Positions 17,886-26,006 of a stretch of 64,000 nt of DNA are shown piece after piece (the stretch's first letter is position 1; every line of letters begins with the position of its first letter). The notes under the pieces are model-generated. The model had not been told where the DNA came from and made no database searches. It saw only the letters and a list, made by a program, of their open reading frames with translations. Source of the stretch: CBDFNC01 sp965249895 (GTDB lineage: Bacteria > Pseudomonadota > Gammaproteobacteria > Enterobacterales > CBDFNC01); contig CBDFNC010000003.1 of assembly GCA_965249895.1 (NCBI GenBank), positions 248,001-312,000 of the forward strand, read 5' to 3'. Made by a program: the position numbers and the translations under genes.

Positions 17886-17901
17886 TGTTCCACGTGGAAC
17901 A
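17886..17901. promoter_or_regulatory. parS centromere site
   Basis: The perfect 16-bp palindrome TGTTCCACGTGGAACA, a ParB-binding parS sequence of the proteobacterial consensus. It lies between glyS and avtA, about 27 kb from oriC on the dnaA side. parAB are in the same window at 48081-49949. Confidence 0.93.
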
Positions 17902-18006
17902 CATAGAAATTTAGACAATAAATCCCTTGTTTGATGTGTCGACTATTTGAGTTATTTCAGCTATCGTGCCTGTTCGTTTTCAGTCGCTGGTATGGATAGT
18001 ACGTCA

Positions 18007-19260
18007 ATGTCGTTTTCTCAATTTGGTAAGAAGTTCACCCGTTTCTCAGGTATCACCCAGTTAATGGATGATCTAAATGAAGGTATTAGAGGTGGTGATA
18101 ACATACTTATGCTTGGAGGAGGAAACCCGGCTGCAATACCAGAAGTTAAGGACAGGTTCTCAGAACTGTTACAGGAATTACTCGACCAGGGTAAACTTGT
18201 GGAGGCTCTGGCAAACTATGATGGCCCCCAAGGTAAGGACCTATTTCTGGATGCCTTGGCAAACCTGTTTAATGACCTCTATGGTTGGGAACTGACTAAA
18301 GAAAACATCGCCCTGACTAATGGTAGCCAAAATGCATTTTTCTATCTGTTCAACTTATTTGCCGGTGAGTATGAAGATGGCAGCAAAAAGAAGGTTTTAT
18401 TTCCGTTAGCCCCGGAGTATATAGGTTATTCAGATACCGCTATTAAGGAAGATTTTTTTGTCGCTGGAAAACCGACTATTGAAACGCTTGACGGCGGACT
18501 ATTTAAATACCATGTAGATTTTGATTCATTAGAGGTAAATGATGATATTGGGGTAATTTGCGTATCCCGACCTACCAACCCAACTGGTAATGTTCTCACG
18601 GATGAAGAGATCTCCAGGTTAGATAAAATAGCGCGAGCCAAAAATATCCCGCTGCTGATCGATAACGCATACGGTACGCCTTTTCCAAATATAATTTTTG
18701 AAGAGGTTACACCATTCTGGAATGAAAATACCATCCTCTGCCTAAGCCTGTCTAAATTGGGACTGCCTGGCTCACGCTGCGGTATTGTAATAGCGAACAA
18801 GGAAGTTGTTACCGCGCTTTCAAATTTGTCCGGAATTATTTCCCTATCACCTGGTAGTATCGGTCCAGAACTGGCGCTCCCACTTATTCAAAGCAAAGAA
18901 ATCATCTCCCTGAGTCGCGATACCATTCGCCCTTTCTATAAAGAAAAGGCTATGCATGCCGTTGAATTGCTACAAACAAAAATTACGGATCCACGGTTTA
19001 AGATACACAAGCCAGAGGGTGCAATCTTCCTTTGGTTATGGTTCAAAGATCTACCCGTGTCGAGCGAAGAGCTATATCAAAGACTAAAACAGAAAGGAGT
19101 ATTAATCGTATCAGGCCATTACTTTTTCCCCGGACTAGAGCAGGATTGGCCCCATAAAAATGAGTGTATTCGCATGAACTACTCACAAGAGCCTGAAGTG
19201 GTAGAGCGTGGAATAGCGATTATCGCTGAGGAAATTAATCGGCTATATCAAAGCGTATAA
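18007..19260 (+). CDS. avtA: Valine-pyruvate aminotransferase
   Basis: A 417-residue fold-type I PLP aminotransferase (transaminase C) making alanine/valine interconversions. The start MSFSQFGKKFTRFSGITQLM aligns with E. coli AvtA, which is also 417 residues; the frame is open further upstream to 17947, but the conserved N-terminus and length favour 18007. An ATG five codons earlier (17992) is an alternative, since neither has a strong ribosome site. The PLP lysine lies in CLSLSKLGLPGSRCG, and the NPTGN and DNAYG motifs bind the cofactor. Confidence 0.94.
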   Translation: MSFSQFGKKFTRFSGITQLMDDLNEGIRGGDNILMLGGGNPAAIPEVKDRFSELLQELLDQGKLVEALANYDGPQGKDLFLDALANLFNDLYGWELTKENIALTNGSQNAFFYLFNLFAGEYEDGSKKKVLFPLAPEYIGYSDTAIKEDFFVAGKPTIETLDGGLFKYHVDFDSLEVNDDIGVICVSRPTNPTGNVLTDEEISRLDKIARAKNIPLLIDNAYGTPFPNIIFEEVTPFWNENTILCLSLSKLGLPGSRCGIVIANKEVVTALSNLSGIISLSPGSIGPELALPLIQSKEIISLSRDTIRPFYKEKAMHAVELLQTKITDPRFKIHKPEGAIFLWLWFKDLPVSSEELYQRLKQKGVLIVSGHYFFPGLEQDWPHKNECIRMNYSQEPEVVERGIAIIAEEINRLYQSV

Positions 19261-19306
19261 CAGAAATCTAACAGATACTAAGTTGTTAGTATCTTAAGGG
19301 TATAAT

Positions 19307-19335
19307 AAAAAGCTAGGTTGATGCCTAGCTTTTTA
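19307..19335 (+). terminator. Rho-independent terminator of avtA
   Basis: An 11-bp stem AAAAAGCTAGG/CCTAGCTTTTT with a 6-nt loop and T-run. A second hairpin AGATACTAA/TTAGTATCT sits just upstream at 19273-19294. Confidence 0.88.
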
Positions 19336-19382
19336 TTGATGGATCAGAATAAGCCCTATTGGCTAACAGATACCACGAACTC

Positions 19383-19449
19383 TGCAGGAGCAGATGTAAT
19401 CTGCGAAGCCTTTGCCTAAGGTTTTCGCCGAACAAGTTCGGCTCCTACA
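19383..19449. repeat. TGTAGGAG-type intergenic repeat, copy A
   Basis: A 67-bp element starting TGCAGGAGCAGAT and ending GAACAAGTTCGGCTCCTACA, so its ends are inverted (GTAGGAGC type). It shares CGCCGAACAAGTTCGGCTCC with copy B at 43907 (one mismatch) and the termini with copies at 48870 and 57839. Non-coding. Confidence 0.75.
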
Positions 19450-19805
19450 ATTAGTCCCTTAGAAGTACTAAGTTAACTTTGTAGTTTTCGATTGACAACC
19501 TCGATTTGCCGCGGTTTTTTGGCTTCTGGCAGGTCTTTTCTTAATACAATATGTAATAGTCCATTTTCCACTTCGGCTGAGACAACATTCACATAATCTG
19601 CTAACTGGAATTTCCTTTCAAAATTTCGTTCGGCTATCCCCTGATGCAGGTATCTTCGCTTTTCTTTTTGCTCTGCTTTACTGCCTTTAACCAGCAGTTC
19701 ATTTTCCAAGGAGGTGATATCTAACTCTGCTTCAGAGAAGCCAGCAACAGCCATGCTGATACGATAGGTATTTTCTTCTAACGCTTCAATATTGTACGGA
19801 GGATA

Positions 19806-21074
19806 CAGGGCAAACGGGTCTAAATTAACCAGTTGCCATGCCAACTGTCAGTACCTTCATCATATACTGGTTGTCCCAGCCAGCTTTCAATCGTTTGTTC
19901 TTGACCCCCACTTTAACGCTGCGCTCGTTCTTCAACAGGTTTAACGCTATTTTGTTCATCAGGGCCACATTTTCTGCAGCATAGCCGCTTCTCAGTCGGT
20001 TACTGTCTTCGTTGAAGCTGACGTCTAGCTGCCAGTGCAGCTTATTCTCCACGCACCAGTGGCTGCGGATTGCATTAGCAATGAAGGCGGCTGATTTATC
20101 TTTGTGGCTGGTAATGTAGTAACGCCGTTCATAAGACTTATCCCCTTGAATCTCTCGGCTAGATTCAACAACGGCGATGGCTTTCACGCTTTGCCATCTG
20201 GGGTGGCGCTCAATGAGCCAATCAATATCTGTCGTTAACCACACTTTACGTTGTTCTATCCGGCCGTGGTCGCCATCTACAGACTCAAATACATCGTGCT
20301 TTACTCCGCTAAAAGAGCACGTAAGCTGAGTCTCTAAAAATAGCTTAATGTCATCATGAAATTCACCTTGGTTACCCTTCAAGGCCAATACATAGTCGGC
20401 CTTTTTTGCGACGATCTGATTGGCAATTTCATACTGGCAGCCCATTGCGTCAGTCGTAATTGTGGCGCCCTCTATATCCAACAGCTTAAGTAACTTAGGG
20501 ATAGCCGTAATCTCATTGGATTTATCGGACACTTTAACCTGACCAAAGCAAAGGTTATTTTTCACCGACCAGGCGCTGACTAAATGAATGGCCGGGTTAC
20601 CATTCGCTTTGTCCAGGGTGCCACGCATGACCTTACCGTCCAGCGCTACGATGTCATCATGTAGGTCACCAAGCGTGCACACCCACTGGGTAAAGGCGTT
20701 GGCAAACTCGTGCGGGTTGAGTCTATTTAGCACATCATTGAACGTATCTGGACTAGGGATACCATGAGTCAAATCCAAAAACTCGGCAAACCACGATATC
20801 TTAGATTTGCCATATTCAGAGATGGCTTCAAAGTCATCACAACCAGCGATAATGGCACAGATAGAAATAGTTAAAATGTTAGTCAATGAATGGCGCTTGG
20901 TTCGGTTCATACGAGGGTCGGATACGCTGCTGAATACTTTGCTGATAGTGGTGGGGGTCATGGTAAATCTTAAGCAAATAGCATTATATGTCACGATCAA
21001 TAGGATCGGTCAAATGATCCTCCATTTATTCTGAAATTTATTATCAGCTGTACAATTTAGACCCGTTTGCCCTG
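19806..21074 (-). mobile_element. ISAs1-family insertion sequence
   Basis: A complete 1269-bp element. Both ends carry a perfect 21-bp terminal inverted repeat (19806-19826 and 21054-21074, beginning CAGGGCAAACGGGTC). The 10-bp target ACGGAGGATA is duplicated exactly at 19796-19805 and 21075-21084, the duplication size usual for ISAs1 elements. One transposase gene fills it. The perfect ends and perfect target duplication indicate a recent insertion, here into ibpA. Confidence 0.95.
19825..20961 (-). CDS. ISAs1-family transposase
   Basis: A 378-residue DDE transposase (start MTPTTISKVFSSVSDPRMNR; an upstream in-frame start at 21000 would add 13 residues). The family signature is visible: SLTNILTISICAIIAGCDDF near the N-terminus, first catalytic Asp in IVALDGKVMRG, second in TTDAMGCQ, and the Glu region in CVENKLHWQLDVSFNEDSNR. 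The frame is intact, so the element may be active. The gene ends 20 bp from the IS end, overlapping the terminal inverted repeat. Confidence 0.93.
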   Translation of the reverse strand: MTPTTISKVFSSVSDPRMNRTKRHSLTNILTISICAIIAGCDDFEAISEYGKSKISWFAEFLDLTHGIPSPDTFNDVLNRLNPHEFANAFTQWVCTLGDLHDDIVALDGKVMRGTLDKANGNPAIHLVSAWSVKNNLCFGQVKVSDKSNEITAIPKLLKLLDIEGATITTDAMGCQYEIANQIVAKKADYVLALKGNQGEFHDDIKLFLETQLTCSFSGVKHDVFESVDGDHGRIEQRKVWLTTDIDWLIERHPRWQSVKAIAVVESSREIQGDKSYERRYYITSHKDKSAAFIANAIRSHWCVENKLHWQLDVSFNEDSNRLRSGYAAENVALMNKIALNLLKNERSVKVGVKNKRLKAGWDNQYMMKVLTVGMATG

Positions 21075-21259
21075 ACGGAGGATATCCAGTACTTGAATTC
21101 GAGTTTTTTTCAATCATACCGGCCAAGTGATCAAAACCAATGGCGCTGCGATAAAGTGGTGAAAAATCAAATCGAGACATAACTCTACTCTCCTAAAACT
21201 GTAAAATTGGGTCTAATTTATAGCCCCCTCTTTGGGCCCAAGTTTGGCGCCTAATATGT

Positions 21260-21287
21260 TTGTAGGGTCGGAAAATATAGTTTCAAG
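21260..21287 (-). promoter_or_regulatory. Candidate heat-shock (sigma-32) promoter of ibpA
   Basis: On the minus strand CTTGAAA (21281-21287) is followed after 13 nt by CCCTACAA (21260-21267), close to the sigma-32 consensus CTTGAAA-N(11-16)-CCCCATNT. It lies 80 bp upstream of the ibpA ATG, which fits a small heat-shock gene. The -10 match is partial. Confidence 0.6.
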
Positions 21288-21326
21288 AAAAAAGGCAAAG
21301 AAAATTAATATCGGCTAATTAGGGTA

Positions 21327-21355
21327 CAAAAAAGGCCGGCAAATATACCGGCCTT
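21327..21355 (-). terminator. Rho-independent terminator of gyrB
   Basis: Read on the minus strand: stem AAGGCCGG/CCGGCCTT with an 8-nt loop and a run of six T, 22 bp after the gyrB stop. Confidence 0.88.
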
Positions 21356-21376
21356 GTAATAACTGAATAGTTAGAA

Positions 21377-23797
21377 TTAGATATCCAGATTCGCAACTTT
21401 AAGTGCGTTACTTTCAATAAACTGTCGTCTTGGCTCGACCTGATCTCCCATCAAGGTAGTGAAGAGTTGGTCTGCACCCACGGCATCTTCAATAGTAACT
21501 TGAAGCATTCTGCGGTTTTCGGGATCCAGTGTCGTTTCCCACAACTGCTCAGGGTTCATCTCACCCAAACCTTTATATCGCTGGATATACAAGCCGCGCT
21601 TGGATTCCTTCATTAGCCAATCATAAGCTTCGACAAAAGATTCAACCGGCTTAGTTCGCTCACCACGTTTAACATACGCACCCTCTTCCAACAAAGTGGA
21701 AATATTGCAACCTAGTTTAACGATGCTGTCATACTCTCTGGAACTGAAAAATTCGTGAGAAAGTAGGTGTTCATTATCTACCCCATGCATACGAACGATA
21801 AACTTAGGTGTGTAGATACTACGCTCAGCATCTTTTTCGATATTGACGCTATAGATAGTTCCACTGACATCTTCATCGTTCAGAGCTTTAACTACGCCGT
21901 CAGCCCACTCCGAGACCTTGGCTTCGCTGGATAAATCTTCCAGGCTCAAAGCAGTGCAATAGATAAGCTTATCGAGCACGACCGCTGGAATTCTACGTGA
22001 AAAGCGTTTAATCGTGTCAAGTACTGCCCGGTACTCATTGAACAGCTCTTCCAGTGGCGCACCTAAAATACCTGGCGCTTCTTCGTTTACATGAAGTGAA
22101 GACTTGTCCAACGCCAGGCTAGTCAGATATGTATTAAGGATGGCATCATCTTTCACATAGTTTTCTTGCTTGCCCTTCTTCACTTTATAAAGTGGGGGCT
22201 GAGCAATATAGATATAACCGCGCTCTATTATTTCAGGCATCTGACGATAAAAGAAGGTCAATAGCAAGGTTCTAATATGAGAGCCATCCACGTCCGCATC
22301 GGTCATGATTACGATTCTGTGGTAGCGTGTTTTATCCGGATTATATTCGTCGCGACCTATACCACAACCCATAGCAGTAATAAGAGTGGCAACTTCCTGG
22401 GAGGAAAGCATCTTATCGAAACGGGCTTTTTCAACATTAAGAATTTTACCTTTCAATGGCAAAATAGCTTGAGTTTTACGATCTCGACCCTGTTTAGCAC
22501 TACCACCGGCCGAGTCCCCTTCCACTATATATAGTTCAGAGAGTGCTGGGTCTTTTTCGCTACAATCCGCCAGCTTACCCGGTAAGCCAGCTAAATCCAG
22601 AGCGCCTTTACGACGGGTCATTTCACGGGCCTTCCGAGCCGCTTCACGAGCTCTGGCCGCATCAACAATCTTGCTAATTACAGTTTTAGCGTCCCCAGGA
22701 TGCTCAAGTAAAAACTCACTTAGTTTTTCACCCATAGTCTGTTCAACCGCAGGTTTTATTTCTGAGGAAACCAGCTTATCTTTGGTTTGTGAAGAAAACT
22801 TAGGGTCAGGTGCTTTCACAGAAACAACTGCAGTAAGACCTTCACGGGCGTCATCACCTGTCGCGCTGGTTTTACCTTTCTTGTTATAACCCTCTTTCTC
22901 CATATAGGTGTTAAGAGTACGTGTCAAAGCAGACCTGAAACCAGCAAGGTGAGAACCACCATCGCGCTGAGGAATATTATTGGTGAAACAGTAGATACTC
23001 TCCTGGAAACCATCGTTCCACTGCATAGCAACTTCTACAGAAATACCGTCATCTCGCTCTACGGAGAAGTGGAACACTTTTTCATGTACTGGCGTTTTAT
23101 TCTGATTCAGGTATTCAATAAACGCCTGAATACCACCTTCATAACTGAAGTGGTCCTGCTTATCATCTTCCCTTTCATCACGCAGGATAATTGACACCCC
23201 CGAATTAAGGAAAGACAGCTCTCTTAATCGCTTCGCCAAGATATCATAGTGAAAGTTGATGTTGGTAAAAGTACCCGGGCTTGGCCAGAACCGAATTTCC
23301 GTACCCGTCTTTTCAGTATCCCCTATCACCTTAAGCGGCTCTTCAGGTTCGCCCAAATGATAAAACTGCTCGTATACATGTCCCTGACGTTTGATGGTGA
23401 TCTTCAACTTGTCAGATAGTGCGTTTACTACGGAAACACCTACCCCGTGCAGGCCGCCAGATACTTTATAGGAGTTATCATCAAATTTACCACCGGCATG
23501 AAGCACTGTCATAATAACTTCTGTAGCGGATACCCCTTCTTCAGGGTGGATATCGACAGGAATACCACGACCGTCATCCCGGACAGATACCGAGTTATCT
23601 GAGTGAATAGTCACTATGATATCGTTGCAATAACCCGCTAACGCTTCATCGATAGAGTTATCTACGACTTCGAAGACCATATGATGAAGGCCACTGCCAT
23701 CATCCGTGTCTCCGATATACATGCCCGGACGCTTTCTTACCGCATCCAGACCCTTTAACACTTTAATACTCGACGAATCGTAAGTGTTCTCTGACAT
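21377..23797 (-). CDS. gyrB: DNA gyrase subunit B
   Basis: An 806-residue ATPase subunit of gyrase (E. coli 804). The GHKL ATPase motifs (EVVDNSIDEALAGYCNDI, DDGRGIPVDIHPEEG, GGLHGVGVSVVNALS), the Toprim region (VEGDSAGGSAKQGRDR, MTDADVDGSHIRTLLL) and the C-terminal GyrA-contact region (QRYKGLGEMNPEQLW) are all present. Last gene of the dnaA-dnaN-recF-gyrB operon, 13 bp after recF. Confidence 0.98.
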   Translation of the reverse strand: MSENTYDSSSIKVLKGLDAVRKRPGMYIGDTDDGSGLHHMVFEVVDNSIDEALAGYCNDIIVTIHSDNSVSVRDDGRGIPVDIHPEEGVSATEVIMTVLHAGGKFDDNSYKVSGGLHGVGVSVVNALSDKLKITIKRQGHVYEQFYHLGEPEEPLKVIGDTEKTGTEIRFWPSPGTFTNINFHYDILAKRLRELSFLNSGVSIILRDEREDDKQDHFSYEGGIQAFIEYLNQNKTPVHEKVFHFSVERDDGISVEVAMQWNDGFQESIYCFTNNIPQRDGGSHLAGFRSALTRTLNTYMEKEGYNKKGKTSATGDDAREGLTAVVSVKAPDPKFSSQTKDKLVSSEIKPAVEQTMGEKLSEFLLEHPGDAKTVISKIVDAARAREAARKAREMTRRKGALDLAGLPGKLADCSEKDPALSELYIVEGDSAGGSAKQGRDRKTQAILPLKGKILNVEKARFDKMLSSQEVATLITAMGCGIGRDEYNPDKTRYHRIVIMTDADVDGSHIRTLLLTFFYRQMPEIIERGYIYIAQPPLYKVKKGKQENYVKDDAILNTYLTSLALDKSSLHVNEEAPGILGAPLEELFNEYRAVLDTIKRFSRRIPAVVLDKLIYCTALSLEDLSSEAKVSEWADGVVKALNDEDVSGTIYSVNIEKDAERSIYTPKFIVRMHGVDNEHLLSHEFFSSREYDSIVKLGCNISTLLEEGAYVKRGERTKPVESFVEAYDWLMKESKRGLYIQRYKGLGEMNPEQLWETTLDPENRRMLQVTIEDAVGADQLFTTLMGDQVEPRRQFIESNALKVANLDI

Positions 23798-23810
23798 ACC
23801 AGGATCTCAC

Positions 23811-24887
23811 TTATAGCTCTGAAATTTTTCCATGTTCCACGTGGAACACTTTATTAGATTGCCCAAATAATACTTCTACCTGCTCTCTTTCGATAGCAGT
23901 AATAAAAACTTGAGCACCGGACTCGGCAATATGTTTTGCCAAGGGTCTTCGCTTGTCCTGGTCCAACTCTGAGGTAAAGTCATCCAGCAGAAAGATGCAT
24001 TTAGTAGAACCAGTTTCATTATGTAGCTTGCCTTGCGCTAATCGTAAAGCACATACAAGGAGCTTTAGCTGTCCTCGAGAAAGGACATCACTTACGGGTA
24101 CACCGTTGACCTTTATTCTGATATCTGCCTTTTGTGGCCCAAAGGTGGTGTAACCTAAGGCCTGCTCACGAGGGAAACTCGTTTTCAGGCAATCAGCCAA
24201 TTCTCTGCTCTTATCCCAACCGCGAAAGAACTGAAAATCAAATTCAAATTCCGGCAGAAAGTCCTGAGCAACCTCTGTTACTTTTGGAATAAGTTGCTCA
24301 AGGTAATCTGCCCTATATCGGCTGATTATCCCGGCCCGCTCGCACAGTTCCTTATCCCAATAGCCGATTTCTCGATAATTGGCGGCGGTTTTCAACGCTG
24401 CATTTCTTTGCTTAATCAACCTTTTGACTCTTCCCCATTGAGGAAAAAATCCAGCAACCTGGTGAAACACACCCCAGTCCAAAAAAGCACGTCGCAATTT
24501 TGGCCCGCCAGTTAACAAGTCATACCCTTCGGGATGGATTAACTGTATTGGTAATATTTCCGCAAGTTGCGCCAGCTTTACAGCAGCCTGCCCATCTATC
24601 TTAAGCTCGGTCTCACCACCGCGTGTTTTTCTTAACCCCAGCGGTACTGCCTTGCTCCGGGTGTTAACCTGTGCAAACACAACAAAGTTATCTTTCTCGT
24701 AACTGACCACCCGACTCGTCAGGTGAGTTCGAAAAGACCGGCCCAGCCCGAGAAAATAGATCGCCTCCAACAGGCTAGTCTTACCACTGCCATTTTTACC
24801 CAGGATCAGATTAATGCCGTCACCGGGTTCAAATGAACTCTGCTGAATATTTCTAAAGTTGCTAACAACAACTTTTTCTAACGCCAT
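23811..24887 (-). CDS. recF: Recombination mediator RecF
   Basis: A 358-residue SMC-like ATPase that loads RecA at gapped DNA with RecOR. Walker A GKNGSGKTSLLEAI (near residue 30), the signature region VLSRGQLKLLVCALRLAQG and Walker B IFLLDDFTSELD are all there. The gene lies 5 bp after dnaN. Its last codons (FHVEH) are encoded by a perfect parS palindrome, so the coding and segregation signals overlap. Confidence 0.97.
   Translation of the reverse strand: MALEKVVVSNFRNIQQSSFEPGDGINLILGKNGSGKTSLLEAIYFLGLGRSFRTHLTSRVVSYEKDNFVVFAQVNTRSKAVPLGLRKTRGGETELKIDGQAAVKLAQLAEILPIQLIHPEGYDLLTGGPKLRRAFLDWGVFHQVAGFFPQWGRVKRLIKQRNAALKTAANYREIGYWDKELCERAGIISRYRADYLEQLIPKVTEVAQDFLPEFEFDFQFFRGWDKSRELADCLKTSFPREQALGYTTFGPQKADIRIKVNGVPVSDVLSRGQLKLLVCALRLAQGKLHNETGSTKCIFLLDDFTSELDQDKRRPLAKHIAESGAQVFITAIEREQVEVLFGQSNKVFHVEHGKISEL
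23833..23848. promoter_or_regulatory. parS centromere site inside recF
   Basis: A perfect TGTTCCACGTGGAACA palindrome within the 3' end of recF, identical to the site at 17886-17901. It encodes V-F-H-V-E-H in the recF frame. Confidence 0.92.
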
Positions 24888-24892
24888 AAGGC

Positions 24893-25993
24893 TTAGAGCC
24901 TCATCGGCATAACCACATAAAGGGCAGTATCATCTTCCAGGGCTTCGATAAGCGCACTGCTGTTTGCATCGTTGAGGGTAATCTTAACTTGCTCACATTT
25001 TAACGTATTTAGCACATCTAGCACATAGTTAACGTTAAAACCGACTTCGAGGTCGGGCGCGGGATATGATACGTCGAGGATCTCTTCCGCTTCTTCCCGT
25101 TCCGGGTTATTGGCCGTGATCTTGAGTAAGTTATTGGAAAGGGCTAAACGAACCCCCTTAAACTTCTCGTTCGATAGAATCGCTGCACGGGAAAAGGCCT
25201 GCTTTAACTCGTCTCGGCCGGAAGACAAGATCTTGTCACCGTCTCTCGGTACCACCCGGCGATAATCAGGAAAGCGGCCGTCGACCAGCTTACAAGTGAA
25301 AACAAAACCATCAATAACAGCACGAATATTATTGCTGCCAATCAGCACCCGAACAGTTTGCTCTTCGTTGTCCAATAAGCGAACCAGCTCCAATACCCCT
25401 TTACGCGGTACTATGATGGACTGGGGCTGGATTTCTTCATCCAGGGTAATGTTGCACAAGGCTAATCTGTGACCGTCCGTGGCGACACTCTTCAGGGATT
25501 TACCTTCTGTTTCAAAATACATGCCATTAAGATAGTAGCGAACATCCTGGCTCGCCATAGAAAATTGAGTACTGTCGATTAAACGGCGTAGCTGACCCTG
25601 AGGCAGTTCAAACTCCACCACACTTTCCCAACTTTCAATATTCGGAAAATCATCTGCGGGTAGACAAGACAAAGTGTAACGACTGCGGCCGGAACGAAGA
25701 ATGACGCGATCACCTTCTGCAGTAAGGGTTATTTGTGATTGGTCGGGTAAACCACGGCAAATATCCAGCAGTTTTTTCCCCGGAACTGTGGTCCTTCCAT
25801 CCTTAAACTCGTTATCTAAGGATAGCTGCCCGATCAACTCCACCTCTAAATCAGTGCCAGTTAAAGAAAGTAAGCCATTACTAACATCTATCAGAATATT
25901 ACCAAGAATAGGTAAAGTAGGACGTCCACCCAATGCGCCGGTCACTAATTGCAGAGGCCGTAATAGCGCCTCTCTATTTACTGAAAACTGCAT
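24893..25993 (-). CDS. dnaN: DNA polymerase III beta sliding clamp
   Basis: A 366-residue clamp (E. coli 366) with the typical start MQFSVNREALLRPLQLVTGA and C-terminal VMPMRL that forms the hydrophobic peptide-binding edge. It sits 13 bp downstream of dnaA and 5 bp upstream of recF. It tethers the replicative polymerase and stimulates Hda-dependent DnaA-ATP hydrolysis in related bacteria. Confidence 0.98.
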   Translation of the reverse strand: MQFSVNREALLRPLQLVTGALGGRPTLPILGNILIDVSNGLLSLTGTDLEVELIGQLSLDNEFKDGRTTVPGKKLLDICRGLPDQSQITLTAEGDRVILRSGRSRYTLSCLPADDFPNIESWESVVEFELPQGQLRRLIDSTQFSMASQDVRYYLNGMYFETEGKSLKSVATDGHRLALCNITLDEEIQPQSIIVPRKGVLELVRLLDNEEQTVRVLIGSNNIRAVIDGFVFTCKLVDGRFPDYRRVVPRDGDKILSSGRDELKQAFSRAAILSNEKFKGVRLALSNNLLKITANNPEREEAEEILDVSYPAPDLEVGFNVNYVLDVLNTLKCEQVKITLNDANSSALIEALEDDTALYVVMPMRL

Positions 25994-26006
25994 TAACCCT
26001 CTTCCT

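Larger units (their letters stand above)
19473..21180 (-). pseudogene. ibpA: Small heat-shock protein IbpA, split by an insertion sequence
   Basis: The gene begins at ATG 21180 (MSRFDFSPLYRSAIGFDHLA), runs to 21075, is interrupted by the IS, and resumes at 19805 to the stop at 19473. Removing the IS and one 10-bp duplication restores an uninterrupted 142-codon frame across the joint (..STGYPP|YNIEALEENTYRI..), the canonical IbpA sequence order, with an intact alpha-crystallin domain (ISMAVAGFSEAELDI ... FQLADYVNVVSAEVENG). As it stands the chaperone is broken after about 36 residues. The 3' part stays open into the IS end (TTG at 19844), so a truncated alpha-crystallin fusion could be made at low level. 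An AGGAG ribosome site and a heat-shock-type promoter precede the original start. Confidence 0.93.
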
